From: Legionella cincinnatiensis
GTDB lineage: Bacteria; Pseudomonadota; Gammaproteobacteria; Legionellales; Legionellaceae
Direction of reading: 5' to 3'
DNA: 64,000 bases
NCBI RefSeq assembly: GCF_900452415.1
Contig: NZ_UGNX01000001.1
Location: forward strand, 3,782,001-3,846,000
Shown: piece after piece, positions 1-9,577 of the stretch
Position numbering within the stretch: the stretch's first letter is position 1
Layout: each line of letters starts with the position of its first letter
Position numbers and translations under genes: made by a program
The notes under the pieces: model-generated
What the model was told of the DNA's origin: nothing
Databases searched by the model: none
The model's input: the letters and a program-made list of their open reading frames with translations, nothing else

Positions 1-1
1 A

Positions 2-934
2 ATCGTGAATCGCAAAATCATAGGAACCGGTTTTTATAATGCTTGGGTTCATATGCGCTTGTCTGACAAGCATCAACATAATGCGTTTACTCGCCATCTT
101 GCAAGTACTGATTTAATCCATCTTCCCATTGCACATGCCCAGGGGCGTTTTCTTATACCCGACTCTTTATTAAATCAAATCGAAGAACAAGGCTTAAATC
201 TTTTTCAATACTGTAATGCTGAAGGCACTATTATTGATAATTTCCCCATCAATCCCAATGGTTCCGCTGGTAATATTGCAGCAATTACAAACCAAGCAGG
301 TAATGTGATGGCAATGATGCCCCACCCTGAACGTACTGTGAATGGTGACCCTATTTTTACATCCATGCGTGATTATATAAAAGACACGCGTCATCAGAGT
401 CCAAGTAACGTCTCCCTTCATAACGTTTCATCTCGGATGACGGATTTGTCCTCATCCAAACTCCATCATTTTAGTAAAAATCCAAGTAGTTACCTATGCC
501 TTGTCAAGCTTATTATTACTGATAACCAAGCATTAACCGTGCAAAAAACATTAGGACACTTAGGATTCCCAGTCACAGTGAACCGCTTTGAGCATTGGGA
601 AATTGATTGTGATTCGCTAGAAAGTTTTGAATTATTAAAAAAAACGGGACTTTTGTATTCTGATCGCAAAGAGCGAGAAATTTCCTTAAATGAGTTTCGC
701 TCTAAAAATACTTCGGCCTATCTCGTTCGCCCTCAAGAAGACTTGAAAGGACAACAAACATTACAAACACTTAAAACCCATTATACAGTTCCAAAAATCA
801 ATAAAATAAGTCATGGTGTTTTATGGCAATTTACCAGCGATGAAGTCGATGTCGCGACGCTTACTGATCGTATTTTGTTAACTCACATTATTGGGAATCC
901 ACATGCTCATGAATACTACAACTACTCATTATAG
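2..934 (+). CDS. purQ: FGAM synthase glutaminase domain (PurQ-type), 5'-truncated, with C-terminal extension
   Basis: The reading frame is open from the left edge, so the 5' part with the glutaminase nucleophile Cys lies outside the window. The first ~120 residues match the C-terminal half of the glutamine amidotransferase of FGAM synthase: an HAQGRF loop, an NPNGS stretch and MMPHPER, which holds the His and Glu of the catalytic triad. The domain releases ammonia for FGAR to FGAM conversion in purine synthesis. After a Ser-rich linker come ~150 residues not typical of PurQ. Their DNQ..V..L..LGF pattern resembles the small subunit PurS, so this may be a PurQ-PurS fusion (inference). It could also be the end of a large PurL-type protein. 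The 3' end overlaps purC, and purC to purN follow in close order. Confidence 0.8.
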   Translation: MVNRKIIGTGFYNAWVHMRLSDKHQHNAFTRHLASTDLIHLPIAHAQGRFLIPDSLLNQIEEQGLNLFQYCNAEGTIIDNFPINPNGSAGNIAAITNQAGNVMAMMPHPERTVNGDPIFTSMRDYIKDTRHQSPSNVSLHNVSSRMTDLSSSKLHHFSKNPSSYLCLVKLIITDNQALTVQKTLGHLGFPVTVNRFEHWEIDCDSLESFELLKKTGLLYSDRKEREISLNEFRSKNTSAYLVRPQEDLKGQQTLQTLKTHYTVPKINKISHGVLWQFTSDEVDVATLTDRILLTHIIGNPHAHEYYNYSL

Positions 935-1892
935 TAATGAAATTCAAGAAGCCCTGGCTTTTTGCCTTGACCAAACAAGTTTGCCTGTAGGAGAAAAATA
1001 TCAAGGAAAAGTAAGAGATGCTTATGATCTTGGTGCTTCCATCATGCTTGTGACTACGGATAGGCTCAGTGCTTTTGACAGGCATTTGGCGCTCATTCCT
1101 TATAAGGGAGCCGTACTTAATTTAACCAGCGCATGGTGGTTTGAACAAACAAAAAACCTTGTCCCTAATCATATCATTGCCGTTCCCGATCCCAATGTAG
1201 TTATTGCTAAAAAATGTACTGTTTTTCCGATTGAGTTTGTAGTAAGAGGGTATATTAGCGGCACCACAAGCACTTCTTTGTGGACCCAATATCAAAATGG
1301 CATACGCGACTACTGCGGCATTACCTTTCCAGAAGGATTAAGAAAAAACCAAAAACTGGAACACGCTGTTTTGACCCCAACTACCAAAGAAAAAATTCAC
1401 GACCGCCCTATTTCTCCAGCTGAAATTATTTCTGAAGGATGGATGAGTGAAAAAGATTGGTTAGAAGTAAGTACCTTAGCACTTAAGCTCTATCAGCGAG
1501 GTGCTGAAATCGCTCGCGATCATGGCTTGATTTTAGTAGATACCAAGTATGAATTTGGTCGTGATGCTGAGGGAACAATTAGAGTCGTTGATGAAATTCA
1601 TACCCCTGATTCAAGTCGATACTGGTTGGCTGACAGTTACCAAGCACGTATTGCCGCGGGATTAGAGCCTGAAAATATAGACAAAGAGTTCTTACGCTTA
1701 TGGTTTGCTAAAAACTCTGATCCTTACCATGATGAAACACTCCCCCAAGCACCTCAAGAATTAGTTGAAGAGCTCTCAGCACGCTATATTCAACTTTATG
1801 AACGAATTACCGGTAAAAAATTTAATTTTACGGTGCATAAAGAACCGGCCGAGCAACGTATTATGCGCCATATTGCCAATTATTTGAGGTAA
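903..1892 (+). CDS. purC: Phosphoribosylaminoimidazole-succinocarboxamide (SAICAR) synthase
   Basis: Ligates aspartate to CAIR with ATP in the purine pathway. At 329 aa it is the long, yeast ADE1-like form, not the ~237-aa form of E. coli. Recognisable blocks are GKVRDAYDLG near the N-terminus, TTDRLSAFDR, the central EFVVRGYISGT and the C-terminal VDTKYEFG...VVDEIHTPDSSRYW. I chose ATG 903 because GGGA sits about 6 bases upstream. ATG 909 is an in-frame alternative. The start lies inside the end of the preceding purQ-type gene, suggesting translational coupling, and purF follows after 8 bases. Confidence 0.93.
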   Translation: MLMNTTTTHYSNEIQEALAFCLDQTSLPVGEKYQGKVRDAYDLGASIMLVTTDRLSAFDRHLALIPYKGAVLNLTSAWWFEQTKNLVPNHIIAVPDPNVVIAKKCTVFPIEFVVRGYISGTTSTSLWTQYQNGIRDYCGITFPEGLRKNQKLEHAVLTPTTKEKIHDRPISPAEIISEGWMSEKDWLEVSTLALKLYQRGAEIARDHGLILVDTKYEFGRDAEGTIRVVDEIHTPDSSRYWLADSYQARIAAGLEPENIDKEFLRLWFAKNSDPYHDETLPQAPQELVEELSARYIQLYERITGKKFNFTVHKEPAEQRIMRHIANYLR

Positions 1893-1900
1893 GTTCATCC

Positions 1901-3409
1901 ATGTGTGGGATCGTAGGTATTTACAGTCATGAATCCGTAGCCTCTGAATTGTATGAGAGCCTCATTCATCTGCAACATCGAGGACAAGATGCTGCAGGCA
2001 TACTCACCTGTGATCAGCGTTTTTATACAAAGCATGGATTAGGTTTGGCACGAGAAATTTTTACTCCCGAAAACCTCTTATCACTTCAAGGCAATATAGG
2101 TATTGGCCATGTTCGTTATCCCACTGCTGGGGGTTATACCACCACTGATGTTCAACCTCTATGGATTGGTAGCCCACGCGGTATCGCGCTGGCGCACAAT
2201 GGCAATCTCTCTAATTATCAGGAATTAGCGGATGAAATTCGTTTAAAGCAACATCGTCATCTCAACACCTCTCTTGATTCAGAAGCTTTATTGCTTCTAT
2301 TTGCAGACAAACTCGCAAGTAGTGCCTACAGTATTGACGAAGACTATGAAAGCTTTTTTGAGCTGCTCACCAAAGCAGTGTCCTATGTTTTTAAACGAAT
2401 CGAAGGAGCTTATTCCATTGTCTCCGTGATCATTGGTAAAGGATTGGTTGCCTTCCGCGATCCGCATGGTATTCGCCCCTTAGTTTGGGGAACTCGACAA
2501 AATGCCGATGGCACAATAGATACAATTTTCGCCTCAGAAACCACACCTTTCTATGCATTAGGATTTGAGCCACAAGGAGATATATTACCTGGCGAAGTAG
2601 CCTATGTTGATCTTAAGGGGAAACTGCATCGTCGCGTGCTTAAAAAAGAACAATTCAGACCCTGTGTTTTTGAATATGTTTATTTTGCTCGCCCTGATGC
2701 AACATTGAATAATGTCAGCGTGTACCGAGCTCGCTTGCGCATGGGACAAAATCTAGCCCTCCAATGGAAGAAAAATCATCCCGATATGACCCCTGATGTG
2801 GTTATTCCGGCACCATTTACGGCAAATACAGCCGCGTTGTCTTTTGCACATGAGTTAAGCGTAAGATATTCCGAAGGTTTATATAAAAACCCCTTTATCG
2901 GTCGAACATTTATTATGCCTAACCAAAAGGCGAGAACGCGTAATATTCGCTACAAATTAACCCCGCAACGCACTGAAATCGAAAATAAAGTGGTGATGAT
3001 TGTTGATGATAGTATTGTACGAGGAACCACCTCCCGTGAAATTGTCAAAATGGTCCGAGAATTTGGAGCAAAGAAAATTTATTTTGCTTCCACTTCTCCC
3101 CCACTTAAAAATCCCTGTTTCAGTGGCATTGATATCCCCTCACGTAAAGAACTCATTGCAGCAAATCAAACTGAGGAAGAAATTGCAAATTATCTGGGCG
3201 TCGATGTTTTAATGTATCAAACAAAGGAAGATTTGGTTGAAGCGGTCACACGTCGTGGTGAACATCAAATCAAAAAGCCATGTATGGCGTGTATGGATGG
3301 CGATTATTTCTGCAAAAGAATAACTCAAGAAAAAATGCAGCAATTGGAGCTACAACGTGAAACAGGACGACATCATAATCAGTCACAAAAAGAGGACTTG
3401 ATAGAATGA
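1901..3409 (+). CDS. purF: Amidophosphoribosyltransferase
   Basis: First committed enzyme of purine synthesis: it transfers glutamine-derived ammonia to PRPP. The protein begins MCGIVGI, so Cys2 becomes the N-terminal nucleophile after Met removal, and there is no propeptide. This is the E. coli-type rather than the Bacillus iron-sulphur-type arrangement. HRGQDAAG, GHVRYPTAG and HNGNL mark the Ntn glutaminase. VDDSIVRGTTS (around residue 370) is the PRPP-binding loop. The length of 502 aa is normal. The stop overlaps the purD start by 4 bases (ATGA), so the two are very likely co-translated. Confidence 0.96.
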   Translation: MCGIVGIYSHESVASELYESLIHLQHRGQDAAGILTCDQRFYTKHGLGLAREIFTPENLLSLQGNIGIGHVRYPTAGGYTTTDVQPLWIGSPRGIALAHNGNLSNYQELADEIRLKQHRHLNTSLDSEALLLLFADKLASSAYSIDEDYESFFELLTKAVSYVFKRIEGAYSIVSVIIGKGLVAFRDPHGIRPLVWGTRQNADGTIDTIFASETTPFYALGFEPQGDILPGEVAYVDLKGKLHRRVLKKEQFRPCVFEYVYFARPDATLNNVSVYRARLRMGQNLALQWKKNHPDMTPDVVIPAPFTANTAALSFAHELSVRYSEGLYKNPFIGRTFIMPNQKARTRNIRYKLTPQRTEIENKVVMIVDDSIVRGTTSREIVKMVREFGAKKIYFASTSPPLKNPCFSGIDIPSRKELIAANQTEEEIANYLGVDVLMYQTKEDLVEAVTRRGEHQIKKPCMACMDGDYFCKRITQEKMQQLELQRETGRHHNQSQKEDLIE

Positions 3410-4722
3410 ATATTCTTATTATAGGCTCTGGCGCACGTGAACATGCTCTCATCAAAGCATTACATCGCTCGCCACAAAATCCATCTTTATTTTGTTATGG
3501 TACAGCGGTTAATCCAGGCATTCATCAATTAACAGTTCAATATTGTACTGGTGATATTACTGATTGTGCCGCTGTCTTATCTAAAGCAAAACTTTGGGCG
3601 ATTGATTTAGCAATTATTGGTCCTGAGGCGCCTCTAGAAAAAGGAATGGCTGATGTATTATGGCAGGTTGGTATTCCTACAATTGGTCCTAAAAAAATCT
3701 TAGCACAAATTGAAACATCTAAAGAGTTTGCTCGTGACCTGATGCAGAAATACGATATTCCTGGTCTACCCCTTTATAAAAAATTCACCAACCTAAATCA
3801 TATAGAATCGTTTCTTAATGAGTTGGGTGAAGGTAATTATGTGATTAAAGCAAACGGTTTAATGAGTGGTAAAGGGGTCAAAGTAGCCGGAGAGCATCTG
3901 CATTCAATCACAGAGGCTATGAATTTTTGTCAGGAAATTCTTAGTCAAAAGCAGAGCATCCTCATTGAGGAAAAACTTATTGGCCAGGAATTTTCATTGA
4001 TGTGTTTCGCAGATGGCAAGCACCTCATTCCCATGCCTTTAGTTCAAGATCATAAACGTGCCTATGATGGCGATAGCGGTCCCAACACAGGAGGAATGGG
4101 TAGCTATTCAGACACCAATCATAGTTTGCCTTTTTTAACTACAGACGAAATACATGATGCTTTAGCGATTAACAATGCCGTTTTTCGTGCCTTATCTCAT
4201 GAATGTAATGAGCAATACATTGGCATTTTGTATGGAAGCTTTATCGCGACTAAAAATGGAATTTACGTCATCGAATTCAATGCACGTTTTGGAGATCCCG
4301 AAGCCTTAAATGTGCTCTCGATTTTAGAATCTGATTTTGTAGCTCTTTGTCAGTCGCTAGTGAATGGTCATTTGCATGAAGATAAAGTGAAGTTTGCAAA
4401 ACAAGCCACGGTCTGTAAATATACAGTTCCTGAAGGATATCCAGATTCACCCAGGAAAAATTTTGCTATTGATTTTTCAAAAATTACCTGTCAAGACCAT
4501 TTATACCTGGCCTCAGTCAATCAAGTGGATGAGCAAATCATTGCTGTAGGCTCTCGCACAGCCGCTTATGTGGGTATTGCAGATTCCATTTTTGCAGCAG
4601 AAGCAAAAGCCGAGCATGAAATTTCATTAATTGAAGGTCCTTTATTTCATCGTCAGGATATAGGCACTCGGCCCTTAATTCAACAACGCATTGAACAGAT
4701 GTTAAGGATACGGGCGTTATGA
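3406..4722 (+). CDS. purD: Phosphoribosylamine-glycine ligase
   Basis: ATP-grasp enzyme that joins glycine to phosphoribosylamine. It opens with the GSGAREHAL signature. The ATP-grasp core shows VIKANGLMSGKGV, GGMGSYS and FNARFGDPEA. Several of these differ slightly from the commonest versions (IKADGLAAGKGV, FNVRFGDPE), pointing to a divergent but intact enzyme. Length 438 aa is normal. It overlaps purF and purN by ATGA at both ends, which places it in the middle of one operon. Confidence 0.94.
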   Translation: MNILIIGSGAREHALIKALHRSPQNPSLFCYGTAVNPGIHQLTVQYCTGDITDCAAVLSKAKLWAIDLAIIGPEAPLEKGMADVLWQVGIPTIGPKKILAQIETSKEFARDLMQKYDIPGLPLYKKFTNLNHIESFLNELGEGNYVIKANGLMSGKGVKVAGEHLHSITEAMNFCQEILSQKQSILIEEKLIGQEFSLMCFADGKHLIPMPLVQDHKRAYDGDSGPNTGGMGSYSDTNHSLPFLTTDEIHDALAINNAVFRALSHECNEQYIGILYGSFIATKNGIYVIEFNARFGDPEALNVLSILESDFVALCQSLVNGHLHEDKVKFAKQATVCKYTVPEGYPDSPRKNFAIDFSKITCQDHLYLASVNQVDEQIIAVGSRTAAYVGIADSIFAAEAKAEHEISLIEGPLFHRQDIGTRPLIQQRIEQMLRIRAL

Positions 4723-5297
4723 CTCGCATCGCCGTTTTAGGTTCGACCCGAGGGACTAACCTTAATGCACTTGTTACAGCCATTAATCAAAAAAATCTGG
4801 CGGCATCGATTGAATTGGTACTAAGCAATAAGGCAGATGCGCTTATTCTAGAAAAAGCCACCCATTTTGGCATTAAATCCATGTTTGTTAATTCACAGGA
4901 TTTAAGCCGAACTGAATTTGATAATTGTTTATCCGATATTCTCAAGCAACATCAAATCGAACTTATTGTACTCATTGGCTACATGCGTATCTTGTCTGCT
5001 GAATTTGTTTTAGCCTGGAAAAATAAAATTATTAATATTCACCCATCACTTTTACCAGCCTACGGTGGTCTGATGAATCTTGAGGTGCACCAAGCTGTTT
5101 TAGATGCAGAAGAAATTGAAACAGGATGTACCGTGCACTACGTTACCGAAGAAGTAGATGCAGGACCTATTATTTTACAAAAAAAATGTCCTGTCAGACT
5201 AAATGATACACCCGAACTTTTAAAAGCCAGGGTACAAGAGTTAGAAGGAATTGCTTTGGTTGAAGCAATACAAACCATTTGTCGTTGTACATCTTAA
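4719..5297 (+). CDS. purN: Phosphoribosylglycinamide formyltransferase
   Basis: Transfers the formyl group of 10-formyl-THF to GAR. The catalytic pair Asn106 and His108 sits in INIHPSLLPAYGG, at the same residue numbers as the E. coli enzyme, and the catalytic Asp is D147 in VDAGPII. The N-terminal glycine-rich loop (LGSTRGTNL) is atypical compared with ISGxGSNLQ, so the substrate phosphate loop has diverged. Length 192 aa is normal. The start overlaps the purD stop by 4 bases. Confidence 0.9.
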   Translation: MTRIAVLGSTRGTNLNALVTAINQKNLAASIELVLSNKADALILEKATHFGIKSMFVNSQDLSRTEFDNCLSDILKQHQIELIVLIGYMRILSAEFVLAWKNKIINIHPSLLPAYGGLMNLEVHQAVLDAEEIETGCTVHYVTEEVDAGPIILQKKCPVRLNDTPELLKARVQELEGIALVEAIQTICRCTS

Positions 5298-5332
5298 AAA
5301 ACATTTAGCTATAGCAAATCACTGGGGGGATT

Positions 5333-5827
5333 ATGTCAAATAAATTAGTATCTATATTAATGGGCTCTAAATCAGATTGGACAATTATGGAGGAAGCCAG
5401 CTTAGCTCTGGAAAAATTAAATATTCCTCATGAAGTGCGCGCTTTATCTGCCCATCGCACACCTGATGCCTTATTTGACTATTTAAAATCAGCGGAACAA
5501 CGTGGTATCGAAGTATTTATCGCTGCAGCAGGTGGAGCAGCTCATTTGCCGGGTGTGGTTGCAGCAAAAACCTTATTGCCCGTTTTAGGAGTACCTATGC
5601 CATCATCTACCTTTACGAATGGCCTTGATGCCCTGCTTTCTATAGTGCAAATGCCCGCAGGTATTCCAGTAGGTACCCTTGCAGTCGGCAAAGCTGGAGC
5701 CATTAACGCCGCTCTTTTTGCAGCAACAATCCTGAGCAATAAATACCCTGAATACCGTGAAGCGATTAAAAATTATCGTGCGGCTCAAGCAGAAAAAGTA
5801 TTGGAAAATGCGGAAATTAAAGGATGA
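5333..5827 (+). CDS. purE: N5-carboxyaminoimidazole ribonucleotide mutase
   Basis: Class I PurE. It carries MGSKSDW at the start, SAHRTPD with the active-site His, and AAGGAAHLPGVVAAKTL. It rearranges N5-CAIR to CAIR, the substrate of PurC, so it belongs functionally with the genes upstream. It is 35 bases from purN, has a strong GGGGGGA ribosome site, and is the last gene of the operon here. Its usual partner purK, needed to make N5-CAIR, does not follow. The next 430 bases have no gene. Confidence 0.95.
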   Translation: MSNKLVSILMGSKSDWTIMEEASLALEKLNIPHEVRALSAHRTPDALFDYLKSAEQRGIEVFIAAAGGAAHLPGVVAAKTLLPVLGVPMPSSTFTNGLDALLSIVQMPAGIPVGTLAVGKAGAINAALFAATILSNKYPEYREAIKNYRAAQAEKVLENAEIKG

Positions 5828-6256
5828 TATTTGTAGTGTTCTTGTGATTCAAACATCATGATAAACGTGCAGAAGCAGTCGTTGGTGGCAGCGCTTTTGC
5901 ACTCTCTCTGATATTTTGTTTTATCGTAAGAGCTCGAGTTATTACACTTTAAACCATTCGGGCAGAGGACCTGCTAATGAAGAACCTGAGTTCGATATAA
6001 AAAATAAAAGTAATTTTTTACATCGAATTGATTTTATTTAGAACTGGATGCAGTACAAATGCTACGCATTTTATGAGATAACGTTCGTTTAGCAGCCCTT
6101 GTCTGATAGCGTGGGATCATTTGGAATTTGCTTAAAAACCAGATGAAAAATTGCGTCTAATTTTGGGTTACTAGGCGCCGTTCCTGAAGTTTTTTTAGGG
6201 ACATTGCCTAATTTTGAACGATAATTTATGGGATCTTTTAAGTTTAACTACTCACG
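5828..6256. other. Non-coding stretch after purE
   Basis: About 430 bases without a convincing gene between convergent purE and engB. All frames are broken by stops. The one structure I see is an AT-rich stem-loop at 5991-6027 (TTCGAT pairing with ATCGAA, then TAAAAAAT with ATTTTTTA), which might act as a terminator for the purine operon. I found no recognisable purK remnant. Confidence 0.5.
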
Positions 6257-6862
6257 CTACAATGTTAAATCCATCCACTGATTTAATAGAGCAATTAACT
6301 CTCCAACTCCTTCCTTTCTCAAAGACGAAAAAGACTGAACTGTAATTAAATGTTGCGCCAACTCGTAATACTTACGAACTTTGACTACGGTATTCTTTAC
6401 CTCACTTCGGCTTAATTTATCTGATTTGGTTAATAAAATGTGTACAGGTAAGCCCCGATCCAAAGCCCAATCAACCATCATTACATCTAAGTCTTTTAAA
6501 GGATGTCGGATATCCATCAATAAAATCAAACCTTTTAAACTTTTTCTGACCTCAAGATAATGCGCTAAATTTTCTTGCCAATCCATCTTCACTCGTAAAG
6601 CAACTTTGGCATAACCATAACCCGGTAAATCAACAAGACGACGTGTTTCATCCAACTGAAACAAATTAATCAACTGAGTTCGTCCAGGAGTCTTACTTGT
6701 CCGAGCTAAGTTTTTAATTCCCGTTAAACAATTTAAAGCACTAGACTTTCCTGCATTAGAACGTCCAGCAAAAGCAACCTCATAACCTGAATCATCGGGC
6801 AACTGAGATACACGTGCAGCACTTTTTAGAAATACTGCTTTAGAATAAGGGTTTTCTAACAT
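6257..6862 (-). CDS. engB: Ribosome biogenesis GTP-binding protein EngB (YihA/YsxC)
   Basis: Essential-type TRAFAC GTPase that helps assemble the 50S ribosomal subunit. G1 is GRSNAGKS (residues 33-40), G2 lies around TPGRT, G3 is DLPG (78-81) and G4 is TKSD. I use the ATG at 6862, giving 201 aa starting MLENPYSKA, the usual length. An upstream in-frame start would add ten residues that the family lacks. It is convergent with purE and divergent from the cytochrome gene, whose 5' side starts close by, so the two promoters share a short region. Confidence 0.95.
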   Translation of the reverse strand: MLENPYSKAVFLKSAARVSQLPDDSGYEVAFAGRSNAGKSSALNCLTGIKNLARTSKTPGRTQLINLFQLDETRRLVDLPGYGYAKVALRVKMDWQENLAHYLEVRKSLKGLILLMDIRHPLKDLDVMMVDWALDRGLPVHILLTKSDKLSRSEVKNTVVKVRKYYELAQHLITVQSFSSLRKEGVGELIALLNQWMDLTL

Positions 6863-6932
6863 GAAAATAATACTTTTTGGGATTTCAACCAAGACAGTGT
6901 ACCATTACTTGAGAATTTATGATGAGAAATCG

Positions 6933-7532
6933 ATGAAAAAATTTGTACTCGCTTTTATTCTGTATATCCCACTCATTCTTTTTGCTCAGGAGGATAGTTC
7001 ATCTACAGCCAATAAGGCGCTTGTGTGTACTGCCTGTCATGGACAGCAAGGCAATAGTACAAATCCTGAATGGCCTAATATTGCTGGACAACATCCTAAA
7101 TATTTTATAAAACAACTTAAAGACATGAAAGACCCTTCTTTGCGTAACGCACCAACAATGAGCGCCATAGTTTCCACATTGAGCAATCAAGACATGGATG
7201 ACTTGGCTGCATATTATGCTAAAATGCCCCTTGCTCAAGGCAGCACACCAGAACAGTTTCTGAAACGAGGTGAGCAAATCTACCGTGGAGGAGATTTTGC
7301 AAAAAAGATCACGGCATGTATCGCTTGCCATGGTCCTAAAGGCACAGGCAACGTCCAAGCGGGTTTTCCAGTTCTTTCTGGCCAACATGCTGCTTATACT
7401 GTATTACAATTAAATGCATTTAAAGAGGGCAAACGGAAAAACGATTTGAACCATATTATGCAAGACATTAGCAGTAGAATGGGCCAAGATGACATGGAAG
7501 CTGTTGCACATTATATTGAAGGTTTACATTAG
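6933..7532 (+). CDS. Periplasmic di-haem cytochrome c4
   Basis: Two CxxCH haem-attachment motifs (C32-TA-C35-H36 and C129-IA-C132-H133) sit in two homologous cytochrome c domains, each followed by distal Met-containing segments (PTMSAI, SSRMGQ). This is the layout of cytochrome c4, an electron carrier to terminal oxidases. The N-terminus MKKFVLAFILYIPLILFAQ is a Sec signal peptide. For this reason I prefer ATG 6933 over an upstream in-frame ATG at 6861, which would place 24 residues before the signal. Next is dsbA, 11 bases on, and cytochrome maturation in the periplasm fits that neighbour. Confidence 0.9.
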   Translation: MKKFVLAFILYIPLILFAQEDSSSTANKALVCTACHGQQGNSTNPEWPNIAGQHPKYFIKQLKDMKDPSLRNAPTMSAIVSTLSNQDMDDLAAYYAKMPLAQGSTPEQFLKRGEQIYRGGDFAKKITACIACHGPKGTGNVQAGFPVLSGQHAAYTVLQLNAFKEGKRKNDLNHIMQDISSRMGQDDMEAVAHYIEGLH

Positions 7533-7543
7533 GAAACAAAATT

Positions 7544-8158
7544 ATGTTTAAAAAATTAATTGCTTTATTTTTTCTTTTACCAGCAATGGCCTTAGCTGCA
7601 TCATTTGTTGAAGGCAAAGATTATCAAATTGTGACTAATCCCAATGCTACAAATGACAAAAATAAAATCCCCGTTATTGAGGAATTTTTTAGTTATGGTT
7701 GTCCTTGGTGTTATAAAATTGAAGGACCTCTAGATGAATGGGTAAGCGAAACCGGGAAAAACATCCAATTTGAACGTGTCCCTGTAATATTTAAACCTTC
7801 CTGGGAACTCTACGCCAAAGCTTATTATACAGCGAAAACACTCGCTCTTTCAGATAAAATGAACTCTTTATTATTTAAAACCATACAAGAAGACAAAAAG
7901 CCATTAGATTCCAAACAAGCAATGATCCAGTTTTTTGTAGCACAAGGGGTAGATAGAGAAATTGCAAAAAGTGCCTTTGAGAACTCCCCAACCATTGATA
8001 TGCGCGTACAAAATGGCATGAGCTTGATGGCAAGCTACCAAATTAATGCTGTTCCTGCCTTCGTGGTAAATCATAAATATAAAACTGATTTACAAATGGC
8101 AGGTAGCCCGGATCGTTTACTGGAAATATTGAGTTATCTATCACGAAAATCAGCTTAA
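7544..8158 (+). CDS. dsbA: Periplasmic thiol:disulfide interchange protein DsbA
   Basis: Oxidises cysteine pairs in exported proteins. It has a signal peptide of ~19 residues (LFFLLPAMALA), a thioredoxin fold with active site C53-PW-C56, and a cis-Pro loop VPAF near residue 170. Length 204 aa with no N-terminal dimerisation extension suggests the monomeric type rather than the dimeric DsbA2 known from Legionella. It lies 11 bases after the cytochrome c4 gene, so the two are probably co-transcribed. Confidence 0.92.
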   Translation: MFKKLIALFFLLPAMALAASFVEGKDYQIVTNPNATNDKNKIPVIEEFFSYGCPWCYKIEGPLDEWVSETGKNIQFERVPVIFKPSWELYAKAYYTAKTLALSDKMNSLLFKTIQEDKKPLDSKQAMIQFFVAQGVDREIAKSAFENSPTIDMRVQNGMSLMASYQINAVPAFVVNHKYKTDLQMAGSPDRLLEILSYLSRKSA

Positions 8159-8197
8159 TCTTCTAACTGTGTTTTTGTAATAATGAAGGGATGCATT

Positions 8198-9520
8198 ATG
8201 AAATCAAAGCTAAAAAGAGAGCTACAACAATTTCTGGAGCAAGAACGAATAAGTCTTAATTCAGGAATTGTTAACTACATTACTTATCAATTAGCCGATA
8301 TTAAAGTCAATAAAGAGCAGCTCAAGCAAGGTTTTTCTTTTGACCATGAAGAAACAATGGAAAAAATAGCATTTTCCATTGCAGCAGGACTCGATTTTTC
8401 TCAAATCAAAAAAATACTCAACTTCTTTAAAATTCCCGAAGACAAGTACCTACATGGCAAACCGATATTACTCAACGATGACGCTATGATTGAATACTTT
8501 ATTTTTAATTTTAAAAACCGTTTCCAAGCATTAAAAGAAAACTCTCCCCCAATAATTGCCCAATATAAAGCACTATCTGCCCCACTTTTAGAGACAAATG
8601 CTAAAAATATACTTAAAAAGCATCTTGACGAAGTAAAGCTGATGATAATGGCTAGTTACTCCGACACTTCACTTACAGACACGATAAAAAACCTCATTAG
8701 TTTTATCTCCACTTTATCAGGCCGTATCCATGATTTAGAGAGTTTTCCGCATTTGTATGTAGATATCTTAAATAGCAAACAAGAAATTAATCATTTTTTG
8801 CAACTGCGAGAAATGAATGGAAACCAAAAATTATGCGCCCAACTTATAATGCTGTTGGATAGTATTGCTTTATTTGAGCGTTATCATCGCAATGAATCAA
8901 TACTTAGTAATACTGGACTTCATAAAGAATTTAAAGAATTTTTAATTCCTTATCGTATTAATCCAGAAAAATGTGATTTGCTCGGGCATATAATTTTATC
9001 TTTAGCTGATGTAAAAATTCACACTGCAAACCTATTTCGCCTTGCTCCCGGGGAAGATCGCGCTCGTTTGGTAATAACATTTAGAAATATTAATGCAGAA
9101 CATATCAATAAAATTATTGAATGGATGCACCATCTTGGCGATGAAACAGCTTTTGCTGTTGATGAAAAAACATCTTTGAGCGCATGCTCCGTTGCCAAAA
9201 AACAAGAATATCCTTTGGATAAAAATGAACATGAAGCGCAAACAACTAAACTCTATGAAAAATGTAGTATCGAAGTTGATGGTAAATTTTTCTATACTTG
9301 TGTCTATCCTCAAATCAAAGAGAATATTGCCCAAATGACCACCCAATACCAATTAAGTAGTTATCAGGAAGCATCAAAAGAAGATTTTAAAGTCACTTCA
9401 GAAACAGCTCGAGTCAGTGAGCATAGCATGTTTGAAAAAAACCCAAACTCCTCAAGTCAATTTAATACATTCAATAAAAAAAGCTCGCGAACATGCATGT
9501 GTACCCTACTAAAAAATTAA
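8198..9520 (+). CDS. Unknown protein, effector-like
   Basis: A 440-aa, mostly helical, Lys/Glu-rich protein with no signal peptide, no membrane segment and no motif I recognise. AAGGGA at 8186-8191 favours ATG 8198 over ATG 8183. The N-terminal half (to ~residue 130) looks like short helical bundles. The C-terminal 60 residues are Ser/Asn-rich and end in a Cys-containing tail, CMCTLLKN. It sits alone and converges with the Rab-like GTPase gene. Size, charge and neighbour are compatible with a Dot/Icm substrate, but that is only inference. Confidence 0.6.
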   Translation: MKSKLKRELQQFLEQERISLNSGIVNYITYQLADIKVNKEQLKQGFSFDHEETMEKIAFSIAAGLDFSQIKKILNFFKIPEDKYLHGKPILLNDDAMIEYFIFNFKNRFQALKENSPPIIAQYKALSAPLLETNAKNILKKHLDEVKLMIMASYSDTSLTDTIKNLISFISTLSGRIHDLESFPHLYVDILNSKQEINHFLQLREMNGNQKLCAQLIMLLDSIALFERYHRNESILSNTGLHKEFKEFLIPYRINPEKCDLLGHIILSLADVKIHTANLFRLAPGEDRARLVITFRNINAEHINKIIEWMHHLGDETAFAVDEKTSLSACSVAKKQEYPLDKNEHEAQTTKLYEKCSIEVDGKFFYTCVYPQIKENIAQMTTQYQLSSYQEASKEDFKVTSETARVSEHSMFEKNPNSSSQFNTFNKKSSRTCMCTLLKN

Positions 9521-9577
9521 AATTCACCTAAAAGAGAGGTCCCCAACGTCGTACGGCTTCTCTAACAGACAATTTGC

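Noticed and set aside
5828-6256. Decayed purK after purE
   Set aside because: No frame gives ATP-grasp motifs; similarity could not be seen in any of the six frames.
6999-7388. 129-codon minus-strand frame
   Set aside because: Lies wholly inside the cytochrome c4 gene and shows no family features.
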